From CAVXTF01 sp963701375 (GTDB lineage Bacteria; Actinomycetota; Acidimicrobiia; Acidimicrobiales; CAVXTF01), in NCBI GenBank assembly GCA_963701375.1, contig CAVOZT010000001.1, forward strand, positions 620,001 to 684,000: DNA of 64,000 bases. Direction: 5' to 3'. A program made the translations under genes and the position numbers. Of the stretch, positions 1 through 7,935 are shown one piece after another. The notes under the pieces were generated by a model that searched no databases, had not been told where the DNA came from, and was given only the letters and a program-made list of their open reading frames with translations. The first letter of the stretch is position 1; every line of letters starts with the position of its first letter.

Positions 1-592
1 AACCGAACAGGTCGGCGGGCATGTCGATGCCTGTTACCGCGACCTTCTTCATAGTTCCGGAAGAGGCGTGGTAGTAGACGCCGACGTAGTCCTGTGCGCA
101 CCCCAACCCGTCGGTGTCCAAGAAGGAGGACGCGTTCAGGCCGTTCACGGTGAGCTTCTTCAGGTTGAACCCGGTGGTGCCGGGCTGGACGTCCACGACG
201 TAGTACTGAGGCTGGCTCCCGTCGGTGTCCGTGTCGCTCAAGAGTCCCGAGGCCGGAGGCTCGATGATGGTGGTGGCCTCAGTCGCTCCGAGGATCGTCA
301 CGTTGTTGTTGGCCGTGGTCGCAGTTATCTGCTCGACGTACGTACCGGCTGCAACGTGGATCGTGCCCGACACGTTCTCTGCAGCCTGCTTCGACAGCGC
401 GTACGAGATCGTTTGGCACGGGTTGGTCGCACTGGAGCAGTTGTTGCCAGTGTTGGTGCCGGTGGTGGCGACGTAGAAGTTGTTGCCACCTGACGCAGAT
501 GCGACGGTTGCGGCGGTTCCTAGGACCCCGAACGTCATGGCCGCAACCACAACTGCCCGGACCGAGGCCCGACGAAGGAAATTGAAGTTCAT
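1..592 (-). CDS. secreted parallel beta-helix (pectate-lyase-like) protein, C-terminus outside window
   Basis: The ATG at 592 opens a frame that stays open to the window edge, giving 197 residues of a larger protein. Residues 1-33 form a signal peptide (MNFNFLRRAS, a hydrophobic stretch, then a small-residue cleavage region near ATVASAS). The mature start contains NPCQTISYAL followed by GTIHVAAGTYVEQ. That is the usual opening of right-handed beta-helix proteins in which CQTI precedes the first coil and VAAGTY the second. Further coils follow (VTILGA, FNLKKLTVNGL). Such proteins are exported and often bind or cleave polysaccharide, but no catalytic residues can be judged from this half. It is transcribed toward the window start, away from the long gap beside rpsR. 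Confidence 0.8.
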   Translation of the reverse strand, partial: MNFNFLRRASVRAVVVAAMTFGVLGTAATVASASGGNNFYVATTGTNTGNNCSSATNPCQTISYALSKQAAENVSGTIHVAAGTYVEQITATTANNNVTILGATEATTIIEPPASGLLSDTDTDGSQPQYYVVDVQPGTTGFNLKKLTVNGLNASSFLDTDGLGCAQDYVGVYYHASSGTMKKVAVTGIDMPADLFG

Positions 593-959
593 TAATTCTC
601 CCAACTAGTCGTGGATTGTTCCCCCAGCAAAAGCCTTCTGCGTTTTCTTGCTCTGTTTCTCGTTCGAGCCCGCGCTCACAGATTCCGCCAGGTTCAACGG
701 GCAACCATACAAAGATCGTGCATGGTTCGCATCGTCAGCATTGGGTATTTATGGAAATGCCGAACGGCATTCTGTTCGGACGGCGCGAAATTGCGCTCGA
801 TTGTGAGAAATACCTGTGTTTCCCGGAACTGCTTGCTGTTAGCAACTATTAATTCGAAGACTCACGTGATTTTGATCGCCGTAACTGACGAAAGTCGGGA
901 AAACCCTTGAGTCGAGACCCCGCTACTGAAGGTTCAGACTGACGAATTCGATTGACGTA
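593..959. other. intergenic stretch with no supported gene, relatively AT-rich
   Basis: About 370 bases separate the start of the beta-helix gene from the rpsR terminator hairpin. The stretch is visibly richer in A and T than its flanks, especially 715-900. Short open frames exist on the + strand, but they lack GC-rich third positions, a ribosome binding site or any recognisable motif. It most likely carries the promoter and leader of the leftward secreted gene. Confidence 0.5.
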
Positions 960-987
960 ACAGAACGCCACACGCGTGGTGTTCTGT
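960..987 (-). terminator. rpsR terminator hairpin
   Basis: ACAGAACGCCAC pairs with GTGGTGTTCTGT (12 bp, one G-T wobble) around the loop ACGC. The hairpin abuts the TGA of rpsR at 987-989. Only a short T-rich tail follows on the minus strand, as is common for actinobacterial terminators. Confidence 0.6.
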
Positions 988-1472
988 CAGTCGGCGATTT
1001 CAACCGGCGCGTCGTCGTACACACCGACCACTTCTGCTTCGTCGATCTCGGGAACGTCTTCGGCGCCGTCGCCTTCGCTCGGGGTGCCTGAATCGTCAGG
1101 CGCCGCTGAACGCGGTGGGCGACCCTGTGTCGGTCGATCTCCGGTGCGACCAGGACCGGATCCCCTGCCACGACGCCCACCGGCCTTGTCGGCCGCCATG
1201 GTCCGCACGGCGTAGGGAAGGAGCGCCACCTCTCGGGCGTTCTTGATTGCGATTGCGACCTCGTGCTGGTGCTGGACGCACGTCCCGGTGTTGGCCCTCG
1301 ACTTGATCTTTCCGCGGTCGCTCATGAAGCGGCGCAGGAACGCGGAGTTCTTGTAGTCCACGTAGTCCATTCGCTCGGTGCACACAAGGCACACCTTGGG
1401 CCGTCCGCGACGGAGCCGGCCTCGTGCGTCGGCGGGCTTGGTCCTCGCTCGCTTGTTCCTCGGATTTGCCAC
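987..1472 (-). CDS. rpsR: 30S ribosomal protein bS18 with long charged C-terminal extension
   Basis: This is small-subunit protein S18 (161 aa; typical bS18 is about 75-90). Residues 27-96 carry the full signature: CLVC, YVDYKN, LRRFMSDRGKI, TGTCVQHQ, AIKNAREVALLPY. The two CxxC cysteines plus the C and H of TGTCVQH make this the zinc-binding (C+) type. After residue 100 comes a tail that is first basic (GGRRGRGSGPGRTG) and then strongly acidic (EGDGAEDVPEIDEAEV). GTG at 1472 is preceded by AGGA. The gene stands alone, without rpsF, ssb or rplI, and ends in a hairpin. Many actinobacteria carry a second S18 in the rpsF operon. Whether this one is the only copy cannot be seen here. Confidence 0.92.
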   Translation of the reverse strand: MANPRNKRARTKPADARGRLRRGRPKVCLVCTERMDYVDYKNSAFLRRFMSDRGKIKSRANTGTCVQHQHEVAIAIKNAREVALLPYAVRTMAADKAGGRRGRGSGPGRTGDRPTQGRPPRSAAPDDSGTPSEGDGAEDVPEIDEAEVVGVYDDAPVEIAD

Positions 1473-1595
1473 GGCTCGCTTTCCTGGCTGTTCGCCCGCG
1501 CCTTCGGCGGGCAGGACAGCCTACCCGTCCACCCCGGGGGCACTGTCAAGCCTGTCAAGATGACCCCTTCGTAGGGCCCTGGAGGAGGTCGGCCA

Positions 1596-2396
1596 TTGCC
1601 CAAGGTCATAGTTGTGACCGGTGCCTCGGCGGGGATCGGAAGAGCCTGTGCCGATCGCCTCCACAAGAGCGGCTGGACGGTGTTCGGAGCGAGTCGCCGC
1701 GGTACGTCGTCTGGCGGATGGACCCCCTTGACGATGGACGTCGACGACGATGCTGCGGTGACGGACGGAGTGACCAGGGTGCTCGAGGAACAAGGTCGCC
1801 TCGACGCGGTTATTGCGTGCGCCGGTTGGGGACTGGCGGGACCGGTCGAGCACACTCCACTGGCCGAAGCCAAGGAGCAGATCGAGACGAATTTCTGGGG
1901 GGCCGTGCGTTTGGTTCAAGCGTCGCTCCCGGTCATGCGGTCCCAATGCGGGGGCAGGATTGTGTTGGTCTCTTCCCTCGGAGGGCTGATCGGGCTGCCC
2001 TTCCAGGCCTTTTACAGCGCCAGCAAGTTCGCATTGGAGGGATACGGGGAGGCGTTGGCTTACGAGGTGGCGCCTTTCGGGGTGCACGTGACGCTCGTGG
2101 AGCCCGGGAATATAAGAACCGAATTCACGTCGGCCCGACGCGACGTTGTCGCCCCCGAGCGGGACGACCCGTACTCGGCGGCGACAGCCAAGGCCGTCGG
2201 AGTGATGGAGCGTGACGAAGCCAACGGTGCGCCGGCCGAGGTGGTGGCCCGGGTGGTCGAGCGGGTGCTCGACGCCAAACGCCCTCCTAGACGCGTGTCG
2301 GCCGGCAAGTTCGACGAGCGGATCGGGGTGCTCGGCAAGCGTCTGCTGCCGCACCGAGTGTTCGAGAGGGCTGCGAGAACGAGTCTCGGAGTCTGA
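1596..2396 (+). CDS. short-chain dehydrogenase/reductase (SDR)
   Basis: A 266-aa classical SDR that should oxidise or reduce an alcohol or ketone with NAD(P)H. It has the cofactor motif TGASAGIG (residues 8-15), the ACAG motif near 74, the catalytic Ser near 126, and Tyr140-x-x-x-Lys144 in YSASK. The EPGNIRTEF stretch after strand six is typical. The TTG start at 1596 is supported by a strong GGAGGAGG Shine-Dalgarno at 1581-1588; no better-placed ATG exists. It diverges from rpsR across about 120 bases. The substrate cannot be inferred. Confidence 0.9.
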   Translation: MPKVIVVTGASAGIGRACADRLHKSGWTVFGASRRGTSSGGWTPLTMDVDDDAAVTDGVTRVLEEQGRLDAVIACAGWGLAGPVEHTPLAEAKEQIETNFWGAVRLVQASLPVMRSQCGGRIVLVSSLGGLIGLPFQAFYSASKFALEGYGEALAYEVAPFGVHVTLVEPGNIRTEFTSARRDVVAPERDDPYSAATAKAVGVMERDEANGAPAEVVARVVERVLDAKRPPRRVSAGKFDERIGVLGKRLLPHRVFERAARTSLGV

Positions 2397-2477
2397 GGGC
2401 TGAGAAACCTGTTTCCCGCCTATCCGGCCAGAGGTAAGGGTTGTAGCAGCGTGCAGGGTTTGCAAAGCTGGTGGTTC

Positions 2478-2492
2478 GTGCAAAGGTTGCAC
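2478..2492. promoter_or_regulatory. inverted repeat upstream of the propeller/anchor-D gene, candidate operator
   Basis: GTGCAA-AGG-TTGCAC is a perfect 6-bp inverted repeat 67 bases before the GTG at 2559. An imperfect relative (GTGCAGGGTTTGCAA) lies just upstream at about 2451. The arrangement resembles a pair of repressor half-site palindromes, but no regulator is identified. Confidence 0.35.
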
Positions 2493-2558
2493 GTGAGAGG
2501 ACCGGGCGAAGACGTGCGGCGGCGTCCGTCGGACGACCGGTTCCAATAGGGGGGATGA

Positions 2559-5195
2559 GTGGCTCGATTGCGTCGCCGGCGCTTCTTACCAGTCTTCGTT
2601 GTCCTTGCGCTCGTCGCTGGTGCCCTGATCGCCAGAGCCGTGGTGGCGCCGGCGAGCTCGCCTCCGAACGTCACGACGGCGGCGTTCAACAACATGCGCA
2701 CTGACTGGGACCCGAACGAGCCCAACCTCTCGCCTTCGATTGTGCAATCTGGAACGTTCGGAAAGATCTTCGACATTCAGCTCAACGGCTCTATCTATGC
2801 GCAACCGCTCGTGTACGGCGGCACCGTGATCGTGACGACCGAGAAGGCACTCGCGTACGGGATCAACTCCACCACGGGAGCCATCGTCTGGCAGCGCAAA
2901 TTCGGAACCCAGTTCAAGTCGAGCGAGATCGGTTGTGGCGACCTGACTCCCAACCTCGGCTCGACGTCGACCCCGGTGATCGACCCAGCTACCGGAACTG
3001 TGTACCTCACGACGAGGCTGCAGAGCGGCGCCGGCATCACCAACGGTCACTGGTGGCTGCAGGCACTGTCGGCGACGACGGGTACTGAGTTGTCAGGGTT
3101 CCCAGTCGAGATCCAGGGAACTCCGAGCAACACTCCCGGAGTTCCGTTCGACGACAACTACCAGATGCAGCGGCCCGGGCTTCTCCTTCTTGGCGGCGTG
3201 GTCTACATGGGGTTCGCTTCCGACTGCGACCTCACCCCGTACCGGGGCATCGTGGTCGGTGTATCGGAGACGACGCACGCGATCACGATGTGGAGCGACG
3301 AGTCGGGTGTCGGGACCGACGCCAACTCACAAGCCGGCATCTGGCAGGGCGGGGGTGGCCTCGTATCGGATGGTGCCAATCAGATCCTGTTCTCGACGGG
3401 AAACGGCATCGCCCCACCGGCGTCACCCGGGAACACCCCGCCGAGCACCCTTTCTGAGTCGGTAGTAAGGCTCGTCGTCGGTTCCAACGGCCAGTTGACC
3501 CCCACCGATTACTTCTCACCGAGCGACGCTCCGACGCTCGACCAGAACGACACGGACCTCGGTTCAGGTGGCCCGGTGGCTCTTCCTCCCCAGTACTTCG
3601 GCAACAGCACCTATCCGAACCTGCTCGTCCAGGTTGGAAAAGACGGCAGGATCTTTCTGCTCAACAGAAACAACCTCGGAGGACGCGAGCAGGGTCCGGG
3701 AGGTACCGACGACGCACTCGAGACGCTCGGTCCCTACAACGGGGTCTGGGGTCATCCCGCCGCATACGGCGGTCAGGGAGGCTGGGTCTACGTGCTCGAG
3801 AGCTCGGGTGGCGGTTATCTTCGAGCGCTGAGTTACGGGGTGAATGGAAGCGGAGTGCCTCAGCTCACGTCTGCGGGAACGAGCACACAGTCGTTCGGTT
3901 ACACCTCGGGTTCGCCGGTCGTGACGAGTAACGGGACGACTGCTGGAAGCGCCGTCGTCTGGGTCGTGTACGCGACAGGGAGCAACGGCTTGAACGCCCG
4001 GCTTCAGGCGTATTCAGCGATCCCGACGGGGGGAACACTTCCGTTGCTCTGGTCGGCGGGCGTCGGCACTGCCTCGAAGTTCACGACGCCGACCAGTTAC
4101 AACGGAATGATCTACGTCGGCAACAGGGATGGGAAGTTGAAGGCGTTCGGCACGGTTGCCAATGCCCCGTACTCGGTCACCCCAGTCAACTTCGGGCGCG
4201 TCGGTGTCGGCACGAGCAAAACGGAAACCGTGACCCTCACCGCGCACCGCGCCCTAACCATCACCGGCGTCGCGGCCCCTAGCGGTGTCCTGGGTGTGGA
4301 AGGCCCGACAGGGCGACGCCCGACCAAGACGGTGAAGGGCGTACAGGGTTCTACAGGCGTATCGGGTACCCGGCAGATCGGAGGATCGGTACAACCCTTC
4401 TCGGTGAGTGCCCCCCAGGGTCCTGTGACGCTGAAGGGAGGCGACACCTTCAAGTTCACGGTCACCTTCTCCCCGCACTCCGCCGGGCCGGTGGTCGGGC
4501 AGGTCGACCTGAGCACATCAGTCGGAACTCCGTCGGTCTCGCTGTCGGGTTACGGCACGTCGCCGGGTCTGCTCGTGTCTGCTCCGCCGATGACGTTCGG
4601 GACCGTTAAGACCGGCGCCGGCGGAAGAACGCTCACGTTCACGGTCAGCAATTCGTGGGACCAGCCCGAGACGATCCGTGGAACCGATCTTCCGTCGACA
4701 CCGTTCCAAGTAGCGGGCCTGCCCAAGGATGGAACGGTCCTGGCACCGCAACAGGCGGTAACCGCGAGCGTCACCTTCAACCCGTCTAAGGCAGGGCTCT
4801 ACAATTCCTTTGTCACCGTTTCGGCCGAAAACGGTTCGGTAACGATCCCGATCAGCGGAAAGGCGGTGACAGGACAGGCCCACATGCTCGTAAGTCCCGG
4901 CGCGCTGAACTTCGGACGGGTGCAAGTGGGATCGTCGGCGACGCGAACGTTCCGAGTCACCAACACCGGCAGCATCTTCCTGATAATCACGAGAGCCGCG
5001 TCTCCTGCCGGCGCCTTTTCGGCGACCGTCCCGATGCCCGAAGGGATCACGCTCGATCCGGGAACGGGAGTGACGCAGTCGGTCACGTTCCGACCTCCGC
5101 AAACCGGCAGCTTCACCGGCGAGTACCGCCTGAACAGTGATAGCGGTCAGGGTTGGATCACGGTCCGACTCACAGGAACCGGGGTGAGTCGGTAG
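2559..5195 (+). CDS. exported beta-propeller protein with three C-terminal choice-of-anchor-D (ASH-like) domains
   Basis: 878 aa. An Arg-rich start and hydrophobic residues 8-30 form a signal or anchor segment. Residues about 50-530 resemble PQQ/BamB-type propeller repeats: paired aromatic-Gly strands such as ALAYGINSTTGAIVWQRKFG, PVIDPATGTVYLTTRL and GRIFLLNRNNLGG. The last 340 residues contain three copies of an immunoglobulin-like module beginning VNFGRVGVGTSKTETVTL, MTFGTVKTGAGGRTLTF and LNFGRVQVGSSATRTFRV, the choice-of-anchor-D / ASPM-SPD2-Hydin pattern. Such proteins are cell-surface scaffolds or adhesins. No enzymatic residues are obvious. GTG at 2559 follows AGGGGGG; an overlapping ATG at 2555 is out of frame. 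Confidence 0.82.
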   Translation: MARLRRRRFLPVFVVLALVAGALIARAVVAPASSPPNVTTAAFNNMRTDWDPNEPNLSPSIVQSGTFGKIFDIQLNGSIYAQPLVYGGTVIVTTEKALAYGINSTTGAIVWQRKFGTQFKSSEIGCGDLTPNLGSTSTPVIDPATGTVYLTTRLQSGAGITNGHWWLQALSATTGTELSGFPVEIQGTPSNTPGVPFDDNYQMQRPGLLLLGGVVYMGFASDCDLTPYRGIVVGVSETTHAITMWSDESGVGTDANSQAGIWQGGGGLVSDGANQILFSTGNGIAPPASPGNTPPSTLSESVVRLVVGSNGQLTPTDYFSPSDAPTLDQNDTDLGSGGPVALPPQYFGNSTYPNLLVQVGKDGRIFLLNRNNLGGREQGPGGTDDALETLGPYNGVWGHPAAYGGQGGWVYVLESSGGGYLRALSYGVNGSGVPQLTSAGTSTQSFGYTSGSPVVTSNGTTAGSAVVWVVYATGSNGLNARLQAYSAIPTGGTLPLLWSAGVGTASKFTTPTSYNGMIYVGNRDGKLKAFGTVANAPYSVTPVNFGRVGVGTSKTETVTLTAHRALTITGVAAPSGVLGVEGPTGRRPTKTVKGVQGSTGVSGTRQIGGSVQPFSVSAPQGPVTLKGGDTFKFTVTFSPHSAGPVVGQVDLSTSVGTPSVSLSGYGTSPGLLVSAPPMTFGTVKTGAGGRTLTFTVSNSWDQPETIRGTDLPSTPFQVAGLPKDGTVLAPQQAVTASVTFNPSKAGLYNSFVTVSAENGSVTIPISGKAVTGQAHMLVSPGALNFGRVQVGSSATRTFRVTNTGSIFLIITRAASPAGAFSATVPMPEGITLDPGTGVTQSVTFRPPQTGSFTGEYRLNSDSGQGWITVRLTGTGVSR

Positions 5196-5225
5196 CACCT
5201 GTGCAAAGCCGAGAAGTTTGGTGCC

Positions 5226-5652
5226 TTAGATGTCATCGCTTCCGGGCTTTCGGGGTTCGGCCCGTTCCGCGGGGACACCGGCGTGTCGAGCGAGAACGTC
5301 GAAATCGTGATCGTTGTGCAGCACTGAAACGCCGGCCCGGAGCGCCACTGCCCCGATCAGGCAATCGGTCAGCGCTCTGACCGTCTCTCCCGCTTGTCGG
5401 CACGCGGTACAAGCCTGCGGCGGCCTCGTAGCCCGCTAGTCCATCTACTGGCAAGTAGTCGCAGCGCGCCAGCAACCGTCGGAGCTGCTGCTCGTGGCCC
5501 TCATCGCGAGCACCGGCCAAGACCTCCATCACAACAACGTCCGTCGTATGGACCGGTGCATTGTCCTCTAAGAGGCGACGGACAGTTAGATGTGTGTGGC
5601 TGCCGGTGCCTCGAAGGAACTCCACCCACGCCGAGGTGTCGACCAGACTCAC
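5226..5652 (-). pseudogene. vapC: VapC-family PIN-domain toxin, frameshifted
   Basis: The first two thirds read as a VapC RNase: MSLVDTSAWVEFLRG holds the first catalytic Asp, and VVMEVLAGARDEGHEQQL the conserved Glu. Near 5404-5408 the frame breaks. Skipping one base restores ACRQAGETVRALTDCLIGAVAL and HNDHDFDVLARH, which carry the remaining PIN-domain acidic residues, and ends at a TAA at 5226. The unrepaired frame gives Arg-rich nonsense ending at 5233. It overlaps vapB by four bases (ATGA). The indel may be a sequencing error or a real toxin-inactivating mutation; the antitoxin is intact, so loss would be tolerated. Confidence 0.8.
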
Positions 5653-5858
5653 TCGGCCAGCCGGCGATCCCGACGCATCTCGTTGAGATCGCCTTCCCAG
5701 CCGCCGCCCTCCATCTTCAGCGCCTCTTCGGCCGTCATCGGCTCGCCGACCAGCCGTCGCAGCGCCAGATCTACCGCGGCACGCTTCGAGTGCAGTCGGT
5801 AGCGTCGCATCGCTTCACCAACGAGGTCGTCATCGATCTCGATGTTCGTTCGTGCCAT
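5649..5858 (-). CDS. vapB: VapB-family antitoxin
   Basis: 69 aa from the ATG at 5858 (an ATG at 5867 adds MVC). MARTNIEIDDDLVGEAMRR is the ribbon-helix-helix DNA-binding opening of VapB (DUF2191-type) antitoxins, followed by KRAAVDLALRRLVG. The C-terminal GGGWEGDLNEMRRDR is the kind of segment that wraps the toxin active site. Its TGA overlaps the ATG of vapC, so the pair is translationally coupled. It should repress its own operon through the palindrome at 5870-5885. Confidence 0.88.
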   Translation of the reverse strand: MARTNIEIDDDLVGEAMRRYRLHSKRAAVDLALRRLVGEPMTAEEALKMEGGGWEGDLNEMRRDRRLAE

Positions 5859-5869
5859 GCACACCATGA

Positions 5870-5885
5870 TACACCTCTTGGTGTA
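5870..5885 (-). promoter_or_regulatory. palindrome upstream of vapB, candidate autoregulatory operator
   Basis: TACACC-TCTT-GGTGTA is a perfect inverted repeat that ends 3 bases from the upstream ATG of vapB and 12 from the likely start. RHH antitoxins such as VapB bind short palindromes of this kind at their own promoters. No Shine-Dalgarno lies between, so the transcript may be nearly leaderless. Confidence 0.55.
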
Positions 5886-5896
5886 CAGATGCTGCG

Positions 5897-6700
5897 TTAC
5901 GGTCCGGCCAACCCGAGAAGCGTGGTGACACCATGGTCCCGCCCGGCCGTGTAGCCGCCGTCCACGACGAGCGCATGACCTGTGACGAACGAGGCGTCGG
6001 CAGACAACAGGAACGATGCAGCGGCGGCGATCTCTTCCGGTGCACCGATTCGTCCAAGCTTGTGCTCGCGAGTGATCTCCGCTTCAAAGTCCTCCATGCC
6101 CGGACCGAATATGCCAGGCCGCGTCATCGGCGTGTCTATGAAGCCGGGGCAGATCGTGTTCACCCGGATCCCGACTCTTGCGTAGTCGATCGCCATGTTC
6201 TTGGTGAGGATGACCACGCCTCCCTTCGACGCGCTGTAGACACTGCCCCCGGCAGTTCCCTCGATGCCCTCGATGCTCGCGATGGTCACCACCGAGCCGC
6301 GCTCGCCTGAGATGCGTTCCTGGGTGAGCATCTGCGTGATGACGTGTTTCGCCACGAAGAAGGTCCCTGTCAGGTTGACCGATATCACCCGGTTCCATTC
6401 CTTGGAGTCCAGGAGATGGACAGGTCCTCCACCTGCGACGCCCGCGGCGTTTACGACTCCGTCGATCCGCCCGGAGACGTTCTTGGCTTGATCGACGAGC
6501 GCAACAACCGATCGCTCGTCGGTCACATCGGTAAGGCCGAACGACCAACGTGGCGATGCGTTGTCGGGTTGTTCCGAGGGCGCGACGCGGTCCGCTCCGA
6601 CGACCGATGCCCCGTCGGCGAGAAGGCGCTCGACACAGGCGCGCCCTATACCCGAAGACGAGCCGGTGACGATGATCGTCCTGGTGGTCTGTGAGCTCAT
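5897..6700 (-). CDS. short-chain dehydrogenase/reductase (SDR)
   Basis: 267-aa classical SDR: TGSSSGIG at residues 13-20, NAAG near 84, catalytic Ser142, Tyr155 and Lys159 (YSASKGG), and the PGFIDTPMTRPG loop after strand six. The C-terminus FVTGHALVVDGGYTAG is typical of FabG-like members. ATG at 6700. It diverges from the luciferase-like monooxygenase gene and its 3' end faces vapBC. Role unassigned; the adjacent CoA ligase and monooxygenase suggest a catabolic function. Confidence 0.9.
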   Translation of the reverse strand: MSSQTTRTIIVTGSSSGIGRACVERLLADGASVVGADRVAPSEQPDNASPRWSFGLTDVTDERSVVALVDQAKNVSGRIDGVVNAAGVAGGGPVHLLDSKEWNRVISVNLTGTFFVAKHVITQMLTQERISGERGSVVTIASIEGIEGTAGGSVYSASKGGVVILTKNMAIDYARVGIRVNTICPGFIDTPMTRPGIFGPGMEDFEAEITREHKLGRIGAPEEIAAAASFLLSADASFVTGHALVVDGGYTAGRDHGVTTLLGLAGP

Positions 6701-6743
6701 CGTTTCCTGCCTTTCGCGCTCTGCTCGTCTGACTAGGGGGCGG

Positions 6744-6768
6744 TCCGGTTGTCGGTGTGCCGACCGGA
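6744..6768. promoter_or_regulatory. inverted repeat between divergent SDR and monooxygenase genes
   Basis: TCCG-GTT-GTCGG-TGTG-CCGAC-CGGA forms a 9-bp interrupted palindrome in the 106-base divergent intergenic region. It could be an operator shared by both genes or part of a leader hairpin. No regulator gene is adjacent. Confidence 0.3.
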
Positions 6769-6806
6769 TGATAAGAGTCCGGGAACACTAGGAGGAGAAT
6801 CGCCCT

Positions 6807-7913
6807 GTGAGATTCGCTCTTTTCTATGAGATCCCGGTCGCTCGGCCCTGGGATCCCGACTCTGAGCGCCGCGCCTACCAGAACGTCCTCGAGCAAGCGG
6901 TGGCAGGAGAGCGTTTCGGATGGGACGCCATCTGGACGGTCGAACACCACTTCCTCGACGAGTACTCGCATTGCTCCAATCCGGAGATCCTCTACGGCGC
7001 GATCGCCGCGCGGACCGAACGCATACGCCTCGGCTACGGGGTGAGGTTGATGCCTCAGCCCTACAACCATCCCGTGCGCACGGCAGAGTCGGTCGCGGTG
7101 CTCGACCTCATCTCGAACGGTCGAGTCGACTTCGGCACCGGACGATCCGCCACACGTGCAGAGCTCGAAGGATTCGGTGTCGACCCGTCGAAGACCCGCC
7201 AAATGTGGAAAGAGGCGATCGGGCACGTCGTCGGGATCTGGACCCACGACGAATACGAGTTCTCGGGCGACTTCTGGCAGATGCCGAAACGACGGGTGCA
7301 CCCGAAGCCGATGCAGAAGCCGCACCCTCCCATTTGGGGCGCAACGAGCAGCGAAGACGGACACCGCGAGGTTGGCAAGTTGGGTCTCGGGCTCTGTTCG
7401 TTTGCTGTCGGAGTCTCCCCGGACGAGGTGAAGCAGAAAGTAGACATCTACCGCGAGGCGCTCGCGACCTGCACGGAGCCGATCGGAGCCTTCGTCAACC
7501 GCGATGCGGCCACATTCACGATGACTCTTTGCAGCAATGACAGGCAACGCGCGCTCGACCTGGCACGTGAATCTTTCGAGTGGTACCCAGCGAAAGGTGC
7601 GCGACTTATTGCATCTCTGACGGACTGGATGACCGAGAGGAAACAGGATCTGGGCAGCTACTCGTACGCAGCCGACATGAAGTCGATCGACGACCAGGGG
7701 ATGCTCGACCTTTTGTCGCTCGAGTACCTCGTTGACTCGAATGCGTGCGTTCTCGGGACTCCGTCCGAATGCGAAGAAACCTGCCGTCTTTACGAGGAGG
7801 CAGGTATCGACACCCTGCTGTGCCTGGTCAACCCCTATCGGATACCCCACGACGCGGTGATGGAGACGATCGAGCTGATGGGCAAAGAAGTCATCCCGAA
7901 GTTCGCCCGTTGA
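6807..7913 (+). CDS. LLM-class (luciferase-like) flavin-dependent monooxygenase
   Basis: 368 aa with the bacterial luciferase-like TIM barrel: WDAIWTVEHHFLDEYSHCSNPEILYGAIAARTERIRLGYGV is split across the usual strands, followed by HPVRTAESVAVLDLISNGR and DFGTGRS. It uses FMN or F420, probably to oxidise an organic substrate. GTG at 6807 follows GGAGGAG. The AMP-dependent ligase begins 22 bases after its stop, so the two form an operon and may act on the same acid or alkane-derived substrate. Confidence 0.88.
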   Translation: MRFALFYEIPVARPWDPDSERRAYQNVLEQAVAGERFGWDAIWTVEHHFLDEYSHCSNPEILYGAIAARTERIRLGYGVRLMPQPYNHPVRTAESVAVLDLISNGRVDFGTGRSATRAELEGFGVDPSKTRQMWKEAIGHVVGIWTHDEYEFSGDFWQMPKRRVHPKPMQKPHPPIWGATSSEDGHREVGKLGLGLCSFAVGVSPDEVKQKVDIYREALATCTEPIGAFVNRDAATFTMTLCSNDRQRALDLARESFEWYPAKGARLIASLTDWMTERKQDLGSYSYAADMKSIDDQGMLDLLSLEYLVDSNACVLGTPSECEETCRLYEEAGIDTLLCLVNPYRIPHDAVMETIELMGKEVIPKFAR

Positions 7914-7935
7914 GAACCTCGAAGCGCGCTCTCAG

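Noticed and set aside
611..910. Open frame of 99 codons on the + strand in the first intergenic gap
   Set aside because: No ribosome binding site, no GC bias in third positions and no recognisable motif; the region is AT-rich promoter DNA.
6084..7850. Very long minus-strand frame opposite the SDR and monooxygenase genes
   Set aside because: It lies antisense to two clear enzymes and its translation is Arg/Pro/Gly-rich, the usual mirror of GC-rich coding DNA.
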